From: Chalciporus piperatus
Taxonomy: Eukaryota; Basidiomycota; Agaricomycetes; Boletales; Boletaceae
Reading direction: 5' to 3'
DNA: 39,977 nt
Assembly (NCBI GenBank): GCA_038093975.1
Contig: JBBPTG010000224.1
Coordinates: 1-39,977, forward strand
A program made the position numbers and the translations under genes. Shown here piece by piece: positions 23,299-34,573 of this stretch. The notes under the pieces were generated by a model. The model saw only the letters and a program-made list of their open reading frames with translations. It had not been told where the DNA came from and did not search any database. Position 1 is the stretch's first letter. Every line of letters starts with the position of its first letter.

Positions 23299-25159
23299 TC
23301 AAAACCGCAACTCCTCCGGTTCCCAAACTTCCGGAAAGGCATACCACAACGCGGGAAGCTGGGCGAGTCTGATCTCACGCCCCTCGCGTCCGCATATCGC
23401 GTAATCGAGCCACGCGTCCTGATACCGGTGTGTGCCTGTCCTCTTGCGATACTCGAACCCCACTTTTTTAAGCGACTTGAGGCCACGTGCAAAGAACGCT
23501 GCACATTCCTCGCGTACGACCCGCCACGACTCCATGTCATCGTTTTCGTCATACTCGGGAAATTGAACGCAAAGACGAAGATCGCGCAAATTTGCGAGTG
23601 GCGATAGCGCGTCCAAAAATTCCTGCTGTGGTTGGGAAAGGAAGGAAACAACGTTTCTAGGGTCAGCATCCTATTCATGATTGCCACACCATCGAAAAGA
23701 GATATGGGCAGTCATTGTTTCCGGGAGAAAACGGGTAATAGTTGGTAATGAGGGTGTACGAGCAGGGGAAGAAGAGTGGACGTACAATGGAAGATGCTGT
23801 CCTGCCATCGTGGTATCCGCACCGTTCAATTTCGAGGACTTCCAGATGGGGACAGTTGATAGAAATCAATTGACATATGGTTGGCGTGAGCTTGTCCTCG
23901 ATGATGATGCGAAGGTGCCTAAGGGGGGAATTGTTTGCGCCGATATCCGCCAGAACGCATTCGACTTCAGATTGTGAGAGTGCGATCGGCCACCGAGGCA
24001 AATCGACGATGGCCAAAATGGCGAGTCGTTCGAGGTTTGTGGTGTAGTTAAAGATCCCTGGTAAGCAGCAGGCATTCGAGATAGCGAAACTGGTGATGGA
24101 GGCGAGCTTGGCCAAATTTTCTGGATCGGAGAGTACCTGGGAATCGAGCATGTGGAATTCACGCGATCTTATTTGAGGAAAGAGCAGGCGTAAATCTCGC
24201 AACAGCGGCATCTTCCTCAACACGTCGAAGAGGCGAGGGTTGGGAATGTTCGCGATGCCGTTCCCTACGGCAAACGAAAGGTTCACCAACTGATTTGGAA
24301 CACGGCCGTGAAGCACGAATGTCGTCAAACACGGCCACTCGATCGTGGAAAGTCCGGTGAACGCGCATAGATCACCGGACAGCTCCAGGTGGGTGAGGGT
24401 GGGCGCATGTTGGCGCAAAAAGACACCGGAAGATCGTAATTCCCTGTAGCCACGGAGGTCTGCCTGTGCTCTGTATTTCCTTCTCCAATCTCGCATGAAG
24501 TAGGACAGTTCCGCAAACTTTGGGTCGGTTGGACCATCGCCGATACGAAGCGTTTGACCGACAGGTATGAGGTTGACCTTGCGCAAGGGTGTAGGGAAGA
24601 ACTGCCAGAGACTTTGATCGATGGGGGTGTCAATGAGCGTAAAGGTGGTGAGGGATTGGCACTGGCCGAGTGCCTCGTAGAGGGCCTGAGGAGGGAGAAA
24701 GGGTGTGCTCAACATGAATTTGGTGAGTTTCGGCATGCGAGTGATGGCGTGGATGGCCAGCTCCATTTGGTAGGGACAGTAAATTCCTTCCCGATCGAGG
24801 TAGCCGTGACGAATACGACCTGGTTCTGTCCATTCGTCGTGCCAGTCAAGTCGAAAATACCTTGAGAGACATGGATCAGAGAGAACCGGATAAAACGAGC
24901 GCACAAAGAGATCAGCGGACCTGATGTATGGCCACAAGGACTCTGGATAAAAGAGAAGACCAAGCTCTCTATCTGTCTTGGATCTCTGTGGCCATCGAAC
25001 TTCTGAGAAGAGGAAAGGGAGGCAAGCCTCGCGAACATGACGGGAGGTGCTGGCAAGATTAAGGAGAGATTGGGGGAAGGTGCCAGGGTGGCTGGCAGGC
25101 TGACTGCCAGCGAGGAGCTGGGCGACGATAATATGGAATATGTCTGCGTTTAGAGACAT
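23299..25159 (-). CDS. F-box / leucine-rich-repeat protein
   Basis: Two exons (25159-23786 and 23625-23299) with a 160-bp intron join ASSI to QEFLDAL, giving 566 aa. ATG 25159 is the only methionine before the F-box-like start MSLNADIFHIIVAQLLAG. Next come LLNLASTSRHVREACLPFLF (F-box second half) and a long array of leucine-rich units such as MPKLTKFMLSTPFL, SLTTFTLIDTPI, TLTHLELSGDL and HLEVLEIERCGYHDG. This is the usual Agaricomycete F-box/LRR layout: the F-box binds Skp1 in an SCF ligase and the LRRs bind a substrate. No substrate can be deduced. It ends 461 bp downstream of UBC13, in the same direction. Confidence 0.85.
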
Positions 25160-25620
25160 TTGAACTGTCTGAAAATGATTGCAGGCTATGATGAGAGCCT
25201 TTGACTCGTGTAGGAGAGAGTATGGGCCAGGGGGAGAGAGCCTGGAATGAGGAGGCAAAGGCAAGGGAAGTGCTTGGTATGGGAGTGTGGTAATGTACGG
25301 GTTGAGGGGCGTTGGGTGTGGACGGTGAGGAAGAGAGTCGGATGATCTCGAAAGGGATTTGGTCGCATCTGAATCTGGCGGGGAGTAAATATGGACCAGG
25401 CAACTTGTCGAATTTCAGGTCAACACACGTCGCGTTGCGGTGTCGATCAAATCCAATTCACAGGCTCGGCCAAGACTCGGCTCAAGCCAATGGAAGCTCT
25501 AGACTCACCCAGACCGCGGCTAGATTGACCACCACTGTCCAATTATTACCACATCGAATTCATATCATTCATCATCGTGATCACCTAAACAATTACACCT
25601 CTATAATTCATCACAGGTCA

Positions 25621-26426
25621 TCACTGCGATGCATACTTCTCCGTCCACTCCCGGCTAACCCTCTGCGCATCCTTCTCATTCTCCTTGTAATGCTTCGCAA
25701 CATCCGTCGCCAGTGGGTCATCTGGATTCGGGGCACTCAGCAGGGCCTGTATCGACAGCAGGACGGTCCGGATTTGAAGAGCTGGAGACCATTTATCTGT
25801 AAAATGGCCACGTTCCAGCTCGTTTTGGAAAATGGAATGAGGGCTCACTCACCCTTGAGGATATCCAGACAGATGCGCCCAAGTTTATCTATAACGCCCA
25901 ATGATTGAATGCAAAGAAACCGCCAGTCGGGAATTATGTGAGCACGCGGAACGCCACAGCCGCTCCTGGCAACGCAAGGTCTAGAAAAAGGAACTCACCG
26001 ATATTGGGGTGGTATATCTTTGTCAGGAACCGTACTTTCGGTGGGCTCATGGGATACTCTTCTGGGAGGAAAAGTTCGAGATGAAACACGCCATCTATCC
26101 GACCGTAAAACGTCTGAGTTAATCACGTTTGGGTGCGACGACTCACGTTGGAAAGGGCTGCCATCGGGACCTTGGATGGTGACATCAAAGTAGCGCAGGT
26201 TGTCTTCGTGTGGTGCGGCTGTAATGCCAGGAGCGGGGTCTGCGACGAGGCGCTCAGTTTCCTAGGAATGATCGTTGGAGCAGCAGGCAAGTGCACGAGG
26301 TCAGCGGTGGCACGACATGGGCATGTCGAAGCCATTTACCTTGATGATTCGCTAGATCGACACAGCACGGCCATCAGTTGATCAATGTACGGCTCGTAGC
26401 GTGGATCATACCTTTGGCAAGGCCAT
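25621..26426 (-). CDS. UBC13: ubiquitin-conjugating enzyme E2 Ubc13
   Basis: Six exons (26426-26412, 26351-26340, 26261-26147, 26094-25999, 25888-25853, 25796-25621) sum to 450 nt, 149 aa, the usual Ubc13 length. It starts [20 protein letters not shown]. The E2 signature [17 protein letters not shown] has the HPN motif and the catalytic Cys at about residue 86. The block [20 protein letters not shown] and [13 protein letters not shown] are near-diagnostic for Ubc13/UBE2N. With Mms2 it builds Lys63-linked ubiquitin chains, notably on PCNA for error-free damage bypass. Exon 2 is only 12 nt (RIIK). It is head-to-head with elongin C. Confidence 0.97.
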
Positions 26427-26589
26427 ATCTACGGCTCGTGCGAGGTCGAGTGTAGCACTGCGATAGTAGTCGACCGGAACCAACTTAATTGGGCACAATC
26501 TGCCGCAAAGATCCCCACGGACACTTCCGAATCCCGACAGATATTGACATCCAATGTTCCCACGTCTGCTTATTTCGACAAAGGTCACC
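26427..26589. promoter_or_regulatory. shared bidirectional promoter of UBC13 and elongin C
   Basis: Only 163 bp separate the two start codons, so both genes must take core promoter elements from this interval or from each other's 5' end. No TATA box is obvious. A CGGAAC...TTCCG pair lies at about 26474-26530. Confidence 0.6.
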
Positions 26590-27345
26590 ATGGCCAGCAA
26601 TGACAACGTAGGTATAGAACAATGTATAACATGCCCAGCTGATCCTATCTTCGATTAGCAAAGTAACGACGACTGGGTCAAGCTCGTGAGCTCAGACGGA
26701 TACTCCTTTCTCATCAAGCGAAGCGTCGCCATGATGAGTGGAACGCTCAAGAACATGCTTAGCGTCGACAGTGAGCCCATTACTTTCAATGAAACCTTGA
26801 CGTTTAGTTCATTGTTCCAGGTAGCTTCAAAGAAGCATTGGCAAACACTTGTCCGATCAGCGAGCGGTGAGTAATCCATTCCATTCTCAAAACCATCTCA
26901 TGGCGATCCTGTGACTTGCGTCATCCCCTGGACCTGTTCGCTTCCCCTACCAGCGCGCCGGTCGTCGAAAAAGTCTGCGAATACATGTCTTTCAAGGCTC
27001 ATTACGAAGGTGCAGGCGCAAAAGAAGAAGTTCCCATAAACGAATTCACGGAACGCATCCCGCCCGAAGTCGCCCTCGAACTGTAAGCTAAGCGACCGAC
27101 CTACCCAAAACGCTTCAACGCTGATCACTCCCTTTTTCGTGTTCTTCTCAACACTCACACCCCCAAAATTTTATTTTCTCCCCCCTCTCTCTTCTCGGTC
27201 CAATCCCCGTTCATTCTAGGCTCTTGGCTGCGGACTACTTGGAAGGTAACGTGTTTCATAATTCAGATCACTATTTTTAAATGTCGCCCGTGCAAGTTCA
27301 AGTTGCGCTGATGCCCATGCCCTTGTGCCTTTTATTCTAGTGTAA
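26590..27345 (+). CDS. ELC1: elongin C (SKP1/BTB-fold adaptor)
   Basis: Six exons (26590-26607, 26659-26770, 26821-26866, 26954-27082, 27220-27245, 27341-27345) sum to 336 nt, 111 aa, matching elongin C length. Typical features: DDWVKLVSSDGYSFLIKRS, SGTLKNML, VVEKVCEYMSFKAHYE, IPPEVALELLLAADYLEV at the C-terminus. The fold is that of SKP1; elongin C links BC-box substrate receptors to cullins and in yeast supports Rad7- and RNA polymerase II-directed ubiquitination. The last exon supplies only part of the final codon and the stop (GAA G|TG TAA). The start is fixed by ATG 26590 with CACC just before. Confidence 0.93.
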
Positions 27346-29068
27346 GCGGTGCATTCGTATTGGATTAGGCTGGTACATATCTGGTCGCATCGTGTGTGCC
27401 ACTGCGCCAACCTGCTGGGGGCCCGTATCTTTGGTTTTCTCTGTGATATTAGAGTTCCTATGGGCGTGGTCTTGTGTTGTGGCGAGGCGGCGCAGAGATG
27501 TGCGCCCTCCTGTCTACCGGCCTCGTGTTAGCATCCGGACCTGGCTGGGCATATATGCAACCTACATATACGACAATCCATCAACGATCCTCGTCATTGT
27601 ACAAGCTTCCGTTGTTCTAATAACTTTTTTTCATGTCTGACGCCTCCTTTGGCGTCTCGTCACCGCTGTGCGCGAACATCTGAACCCCCTTTTTATCGGC
27701 CCGCCTCCGTCCTTGTAAAATGCGACTTGGGACTTGGGGACAGGCAACAGGTGCGCACTTGATCAACGATCTCGATCATACCACACCTGAAACACTCTAT
27801 TCAGACGGACGGACTATCATAATCTAACCAGATATCTCCCAACGTTGTCGGTTATCATCGTGATCAGCATTCAATGGTGATTTTGGGGTGGCAGTGACGC
27901 CGGAGAAGAGATGCACATTCCGCATTCCGCATGATTGCACATTGCTTCATGCTATGTAGTTGCCCAGTCAGACCGAGTCGCTGGGTTTACGCCGGGTTAC
28001 TTACTACATATATAATTGTGAACAGGTACGAGCTCGGGAAGCTGATGCGTTACCCGCACAGAATGGGCGGAAAGCGCAGAAGAACTTGATCGTCCCGAGT
28101 CCCGACTTCCTTTGGTTTCATCTTGATGCCACCCTAGCGCCTTCTCTGTGAGTATATGTACTAGTATGTATCCAAGTGTTACCCTATTACTTACCTCCTG
28201 CCAAGGGCCAAGGCGTAATTACTTTTTTCTTCTTCTTTTCACTCCATGATCTCATCCAGCATGAATGATCGACGACGCCTCAGGCTCTTGGGACGAATCC
28301 AAGTCGGACGTTAGCTGCTTACTCCCTCCCTCGCGTGCGCGACTCCGAGTCCTTGTCATTGGTAACCATCGACTACCATCGAATGTTGAATGTGAGCCTA
28401 CGGAGCGTTGTAGCCCGATAGACTGTGACATCAGTGTGAGTAAATCCTACGTATTAAATATGTACGACTTTGATCCGAGTCCGAGAAATCGATGAATAGG
28501 GGTGAACCACTGTCTTCATCCCGACTCTTTGGGTTTAGGTATCCGCAGACAGTGCTAGCGAGGATTCTCTGTTGGGATATGTGAAGCTCGCGCGTTACGC
28601 ATACATACGCTAACGACGAAAACTCAATCAAACGCGTTCTGTGCTGTATTGACACGATTGAAAGAGACTCATTACAAACGCGGCTTCCTATACGGATTAC
28701 CGATGGATGACAATTTCCTCTACGCATTGTTGAATCCTCGGCGTAGAATATTCAAGTTGAATTTCATTTGAATTTTTGCTTCGGAAAAAGCCTTGTCAAC
28801 AGATAACCTTGTCAGTTGTCGTCGTCATCGTCGTAGTCGTTGAAACGTTGATGGCCGAATAATGCCGACAAACGTTCGACACGACGAGCAGCGTATCAAG
28901 TTGCAATCCCAACGAAACGTCTGTGGTTGCAAACTTTGTTGGTCACCGGTCAAGAGTGAGTAACTCGAGCAGGAACTGTCAAGCACCCTGATTTGTGGCA
29001 GTGCTACCACGTCGGCTCTGCACTGGACCACCACCACCACCACTGATACCAACTCGCTGCCTTGCGCA
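27346..29068. other. long stretch without a recognisable gene
   Basis: Contains the elongin C 3' UTR and the upstream region of the 29,069 gene. Open frames on both strands are short and family-less. Trinucleotide-rich patches occur at about 28810-28840 (GTCGTC/GTAGTC) and 29028-29041 (CCACCACCACCAC). TA-rich and pyrimidine-rich stretches near 28160-28240 look non-coding. Confidence 0.45.
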
Positions 29069-30419
29069 ATGAGCAGCGCATCTCCGCAGGACATATACGC
29101 AAAATATTTGCGAAAACCATACGGATATCCATTGAGGATTCCCGAACCCAGTCCTACTCTCCCTGAATCATATCAAGACGACGGACTTCAAATTGGGGAC
29201 GTGGGCTATGTCGATACCCATGGGAGAGTTTCAAGTCCTGTTCAACGTACGCTACTCCGCGGGACACACGCTCCATATCGCAGACGTGGTGTTCCTGACC
29301 AGTTTGAGCCAATCGAACTCGATCTCGATGAAGCCTCCGATTTCAATTTCAACGAAATTCCTGGCGAACGCGTCATTACTAGCGCTGGTATCGACTCACC
29401 AGCCACATCGCAACAAAAGATGAGCTGAGGTAGCGTATATTTCGTCTCAGACATTATGCATCAACGAAACTTAGTGTCTTTTAAGGATGAATTATGAATT
29501 CCTTTCGTCGTCCACATCGGGCGCAATCCTGATCCTCCCCGAGGGTGCCGTCCGCCATGATCTCAGGGAGACAGACGAGTTTCGCCAGATTGCCGTAGAG
29601 AATGCCCAGCATTGGTGTGCATTTGCGAGGCGCGACTCCCTCTACCTGATCACTGGGTTGTATAAAGCCACTTCTTGGACCTTTGCCTCCTTTGATCATG
29701 GCCCCCCGGAATGGACAGATCATAGTGGAGAAGAATGAAGCCGAAATGTACAGCTGGGATTGTCGGTTCAACGTCGACTGGCGTCGCAGTCCGGGAGGAA
29801 GCGACAACAGGAACCAAACGGTGTTCATAAGTGGCTTCAAAGTCACAGTAAGGTGGTGGGCTCCGGAGCCGATGGTCGAGTTGGTGCCATGGTCACAGAG
29901 CGTCTGGTCGACCATCCTTGTCAATCTCCGTTGGTTCATGACCGTCTTGCTCGGCGTTTCCAAGCTCCTTTTGCTGCGTCTTCTGCTAAGAAGTGAGTTG
30001 ATGCCGTCATGTCATGTGGTTCTTAATGACATGAATGATGGATTAGGCTTTGAGCACGTACCACAATTATCTGAGGTATGTGGAGCGACTCAACTTACGC
30101 TATGCACTGGTAACCGAGAGACGGAATAGCCATTCCATCCTCCCGACGCTATCAACCGCTACCTATTGGATAAGGTTGGTCCACTGAAAAGACGAGAAGA
30201 CGACATGCTGAGTTGCTGTGACAAGGATCCTACTGCTCGGGTGGCTGTTACGCACGATACCCAGTGGATAACCATGCTTGAAGAGGTTTGTTGATGTCCA
30301 TCCATGTCTGTCTAGGCACTGATCACACCGTTAGGAAGGGTTGGTGCAAGATGATTTAGTGCATGAGGATCGCTTGAGGGCATTCCTGTCAGAAACACAC
30401 ACATGGGCGTCTGATGACG

Positions 30420-30573
30420 GCAAGTATTCAGACATCACTTCGGCACGACATCACCGTACGTACTGTCTAACAAAGGGCCTTAAGCCCTGTAGGACAATAA
30501 ACAAGGATTCAAAAAAAAAAAAAAAAAAAAAAAACATCACTTCGGCCCTTCGAATCACAACTAATTTTTGTAG
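30420..30573 (+). other. GC-AG intron carrying an insertion
   Basis: The donor is G|GCAAGT, the common form of a GC donor. The acceptor is TTTTTGTAG, with branch-like AACTAAT just upstream. Splicing joins SDD to DVVYLRGKM. Without the inserted sequence the intron would be about 52 bp, the usual size in this window. Confidence 0.6.
30445..30546 (+). mobile_element. short poly(A)-tailed retroposed insertion with target-site duplication
   Basis: The sequence ACATCACTTCGGC occurs at 30432-30444 and again at 30534-30546. Between the copies are about 65 bp of unique sequence, including AATAAA at about 30497, followed by a run of 24 A residues (30511-30534). A 13-bp duplication plus a 3' poly(A) tail is the signature of target-primed reverse transcription by a LINE machinery, as for SINEs and processed retrocopies. 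The source RNA is not identifiable. Confidence 0.75.
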
Positions 30574-30633
30574 ATGTTGTTTACCTACGAGGCAAAATGT
30601 GAGTATTTTTTAACCCGCCCAATTCATCTTGTG

Positions 30634-33600
30634 ATGACGGAGCTGCGTGACAGAAATGCCGGTGGATCATGTGGCCCCGGGCCCTCCGATACCCTCGATC
30701 GCTTTTCCATTCCTACCGCCTCACACCATCATCCTCAGATTGTAATCACGCGTGCGTATACAAGTTTTGGTCTAATGCAGAACTTTAACGGTCGTCTTGC
30801 AGGCTTGCGGGCCGAAAATCTTGTTGTTGGTCTCCGACGAATGCCCATCGGTTTCTACGTTCTCGTGCAATTCGATGGCACGACGAGGAGAACCGAAAAC
30901 AAGTCTGTATTAGTTGCGGATAGCGTCATTGAATGGGATGATGAAATTCTTTTGTCAGTTATTCGTCGTTCCTTTCTCTTTGATCTGGTAGTGACTTGGG
31001 ATACCTAGACCTTCGGATCCATCGGTGGGGCTCCGAATCACAGTCAGTGCCTCTTTCGAATTCGATCCAATGTTAGGAAATGGCCACGTTCTCTACACGC
31101 GGGAGATCAAGGTGAAAGATCTCGTTGGCAGCATGCATCGTGAGTTTCGTGGTTTTTAGCGTCCCGGTTGTTGGTGCTGAAAGGTCGCAGTCATCACATT
31201 CCCCTCCATAGAAACGAGTCCCTCGTGTTCTTCTCTCCTCGTTACTCTCGAGCGACGGTCGTCCAACCACTATGTGACTCAGTTAAGGAACTATATAGGC
31301 CGCGATGACAGCAAAGTAAGTGGTACGGTATAACTTGAGCAGTCAGATTCCGATGATGCTTTGTTGTTAGCCGCACTGGGAAAATTCGTCAGCTTTGGCG
31401 CATGAGACCGATTTAGGGCACGAGGCTCTAGTCCGCTACAACGCGCACTACCGTAGAGAGGACCTCAAGAAAGCCGTCGAGCATTTCGAAGACGCTCTCG
31501 TCATTTGCCCCCACGAACACCCATGTCATGCCGCTGCACTATCCAACCTCGCTATGGCCAAGTTCATGGCCTGTCAGGTTGACGGCATATACACTGCGCT
31601 TGGCACACCCACATCCTTGTATTTCCAGGCGCTCGAGTTGCGTCCTGACGGCCACCCCGATCGACCTGCAACGTTGCTGCACCTCGCTCAGGTTATTTGC
31701 TGTCGCTATGGGAAATTGGATGCGGAGAAGCCGATGCGCATGAAATTAGGGAGCTCGCAAACGAAGTCAAGGGCATCTGCTCTAAAGGCGCTCATGAACA
31801 CCGAGCGGCCGAGCTTATTCTTCAAACGTGCGCACGGTACAAAGCCGCAAACAATGAGAGTCGCGAGGAGCTTGATGTGTTGATCTCGGGGTTGGATCGT
31901 GCTTCTAGAATGTCTCCTGATGGCTATTTCGATGTGCCACAGAGATTGATGAGCATCAGCATAGCTTTACAACGATCCAGTGAGTGGTAGACCGATGTGG
32001 GCGGCCGCATCGACAAGGCGATCGCACTGAACAAAGAGGTCTTGGATCTCACCGGGGATGGCGATCCTTTCAGGGCCAGCTGCCTCTCTGATCTGGCGAA
32101 TTCCCTCTATATTCGATTTTGTCACTACCATGAACTTGGCGATTTAGAAGAGGGCATCAATTCGTTGCGAAAAGCATTGGAAATTTACCCCCTTCGACAT
32201 CATGATCGAGCTGATTCAGCGGTCGACCCCGCCCGTTGCTTCGAAGTAAATTTCGTCTGGTCGAAGACGCCAACGGATCTTGACGAAGCAATCAACTTGT
32301 TCCAAGCCGAACTGAACCTTCCTCACACTCACTCTCCTAGCCCACTCCGGTTATGGAGCGATCTTGCTCGTCTGCTCCGTACCCGCTTCCTTCGATTGGA
32401 AACAGTGTCTCGATGAGGCCATCACTCTGCACCGAGCCTCCTTGGAGTTCACTGGTTCATATCCGTCTTACGATGTGAATACACACACGTCATTACTTTC
32501 CACTCGCTTCGACCTGCTCGGTGCTGTCTCTGACCTCGATGAGGCAGTTCGTGTATGTCGTGATCATTTGGAGCGTTTTGCACACGGAAATCGCATTCGA
32601 TGGTCTGCGCTTGGTAACCTCGCAGAGGCGCTGAGGAGGCGCTTCGAGAGGTTGGGTGCCATCGACGACCTTAATGAGGCCATCACAATGCACCAGGGGC
32701 TTGATCTTTCCCAGCAATATGATGGCAGTGCTCCGTTGTGGGGCGTCCTTACGCGCTGCCTTGTGCTCCGGTTCAACCAATTCAAGGCAATAACCGACTT
32801 AGACGAGGCCATCACATTGTCCCGTGCGGCATTAGGCCTCTACTCGCCCATCCACTATAGAGATTCCCCACTGTTGTGTCTCGCAGGTTGTCTTCTAACC
32901 CGGTTCCAGAATGCGGGTGCAATCGGTTCTCTCGACGAGTCCATCACATTGCACCGTGAAGCAAGGAAGCTCTACCCAGGATATGACGTGTCGTCGTGTG
33001 CTAGCGGGCTTGCGGACTGCCTTCTGATCAGGTTCAGACAATTGAATCTGATGACCGACCTAGACGAGGCAATCACATTACACCGCGCGGAGCGGATCAC
33101 TCATGCAGCATTTTGGACCAGATCATCCAGAGCGAACTACATCGTTGAACAACCTCGCAGCTTGTCTACAAATCCGGTTTGAAGTCCAGGGAATGATGGC
33201 AGACCTCAATGAAACTATCACTTGAGGTTCTAGAACAGAGTCGTGACATTTTCTGGAGTGTGTTGCTGCGTCTTCGCTCTCCTCTCGACGATGTCATTGC
33301 ATCTGGAGAAAATGGCAAGATGTTGGCGCAATCGTTCATGCAGCTGACATCCCTTATTCGTAGCCTTCCTGATATTTTCGATACCCTCGGTGATCAATAC
33401 AATCGGCCGTGGACACTCAATTCTCGATTACAAAATATCGTGTCCGATATTCGCATGCTTCCCGGCCTCTCGCGTTTCCTCGAACCCCCTCTCTTCTCGG
33501 ATCTACAGAAGGCAGCCGGTCGGGGAGCTATCTTAATCGTCAACGCGAGCCAGTACTCCTGCGATGCACTCATTGTTCTGCATCACCGTGATCCCGTTCG

Positions 33601-34573
33601 TCTTCCCCTCAAAACGACCACAACCCACGTCGCTGAGCTAGCTTCGCGACTCCGTTCTCTCACTGCCATTTCTGAGGCAGAGGATAAGACAGAGGCTGTC
33701 ATCCTCGTCCTCGTCCTCCAGGAACTATGGTCCTTGGTTGTTTCCCCGATTGCAGAGGTCCTTCAAAAGTTCCAGCCACTCCAATCCCGTATCTGGTGGT
33801 ACCCAACCGCCGAGTTCTCTCTCCTCCCCCTGCATGCTGCCGGACCACACGAGGAGGGGCAGCCAAACTTCACCGACCTCTATATCTCATCATACACCCC
33901 CACCCTTATGGAGCTCATCCGTGCAAGACATAAATTGCTGTCATACTCTATCACAGCTCAGCGACATTTTGTCGCCGTAGACACAGCACCGGACATCGCG
34001 GAAGACGGTCGAGATCCCGCTGAGAGCGAACTGGCTCCTCTGACACAGTGCATTGCTCTGTTGGCGATGACTACCCGTATCAAAGGTCAAGATAGCCAAG
34101 TGGGGAGGGTTGCTGAAGAATTGGGAAACAACGAGTTCTTTCACATTACCTGTCCCGCGATCGCGGATCCTCAACGCCCATTCGAGTCATCCCTCGTCCT
34201 CAGTGATGGGCATCTCAAGATGGAAGACGTCATGCAACTCAGGCTCGATACGCAGCAGGGGCGATTTGCATTTCTCTCTGCTTCTCGTGCCGCTGGTGGA
34301 GATGAGCCTGAGCAGAGTTCAGGATCGTCGCGCGAGATAGTCCACATCGCTGCGGCGATGCAGTGTGCAGGATTCCCCTCTGTGGTTAGCCCAATGTGGG
34401 CTGCGGATCCAGTGCACGCCAGAGTGATGGCGGCGAGGTTTTATAAGAATATGGTGGGAGATTCGAAACGTCTAGATCATACTCGTGCCGCGGTTGCGCT
34501 ACACAGAACGGTAGGGAGTTCCACCGATATACCACTCGACCAACGGATTTTGTGGATACACATGGGGGCATAG
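30634..34573 (+). pseudogene. C2-TPR-CHAT protein gene, interrupted
   Basis: Starting at ATG 30634, after an intron at 30744-30801, a C2-like domain reads GLRAENLVVGLRRMPIGFYV, IEWDDEILL and FDPMLGNGHVLYTREIKVKD. An intron ending at 31376 joins it in frame to TPR-like units (LGHEALVRYNAHYRREDLKK, many DLDEAITLHR repeats). The final 454-codon frame from 33209 is a CHAT (caspase HetF-associated with TPRs) domain: LLPLHAAGPHEEGQPNFTDL, FVAVDTAPDIAEDG, IAAAMQCAGFPSVVSPMWA. The TPR part is broken: frame change at about 31735, in-frame TAG at 31988-31990, frame changes at about 32400, 33100 and 33215. The usual CHG histidine is CPA (HITCPA) and the SAC cysteine is SAS (LSASRA). The start is 31 bp after the previous gene's stop. 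Confidence 0.8.

Larger units (their letters stand above)
29069..30602 (+). pseudogene. Agaricomycete-specific uncharacterised protein, frame-broken
   Basis: ATG 29069 opens SSASPQDIYAKYLRKPYG and continues through GDVGYVD, SGAILILPEGAVRHDL, SLYLITGLYKATSWTFASFD, YSWDCRFNVDWRRSPGG, then PFHPPDAINRYLLDK and VAVTHDTQWITMLEE, ending DVVYLRGKM at 30602. These blocks match, in order, a hypothetical family expanded in Agaricomycetes; I do not know its function. Frame continuity fails in several places: about 29222-29285 (a segment readable only in another frame, LFNVRYSAGHTLHIAD), about 29400-29425 before the intron at 29431, and about 29735 (one extra base). Introns with good borders remain at 29431-29485, 29991-30049, 30089-30128 and 30420-30573 (a GC donor). 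It is probably a decaying gene; sequencing error is possible. Confidence 0.65.

Noticed and set aside
22878..23687. Minus-strand frame extending beyond the F-box gene
   Set aside because: The spliced F-box frame stops at 23299; the rest is compositionally biased 3' sequence.
25312..25908. 198-codon plus-strand frame
   Set aside because: It overlaps the UBC13 3' exons on the other strand and has low-complexity, family-less sequence.
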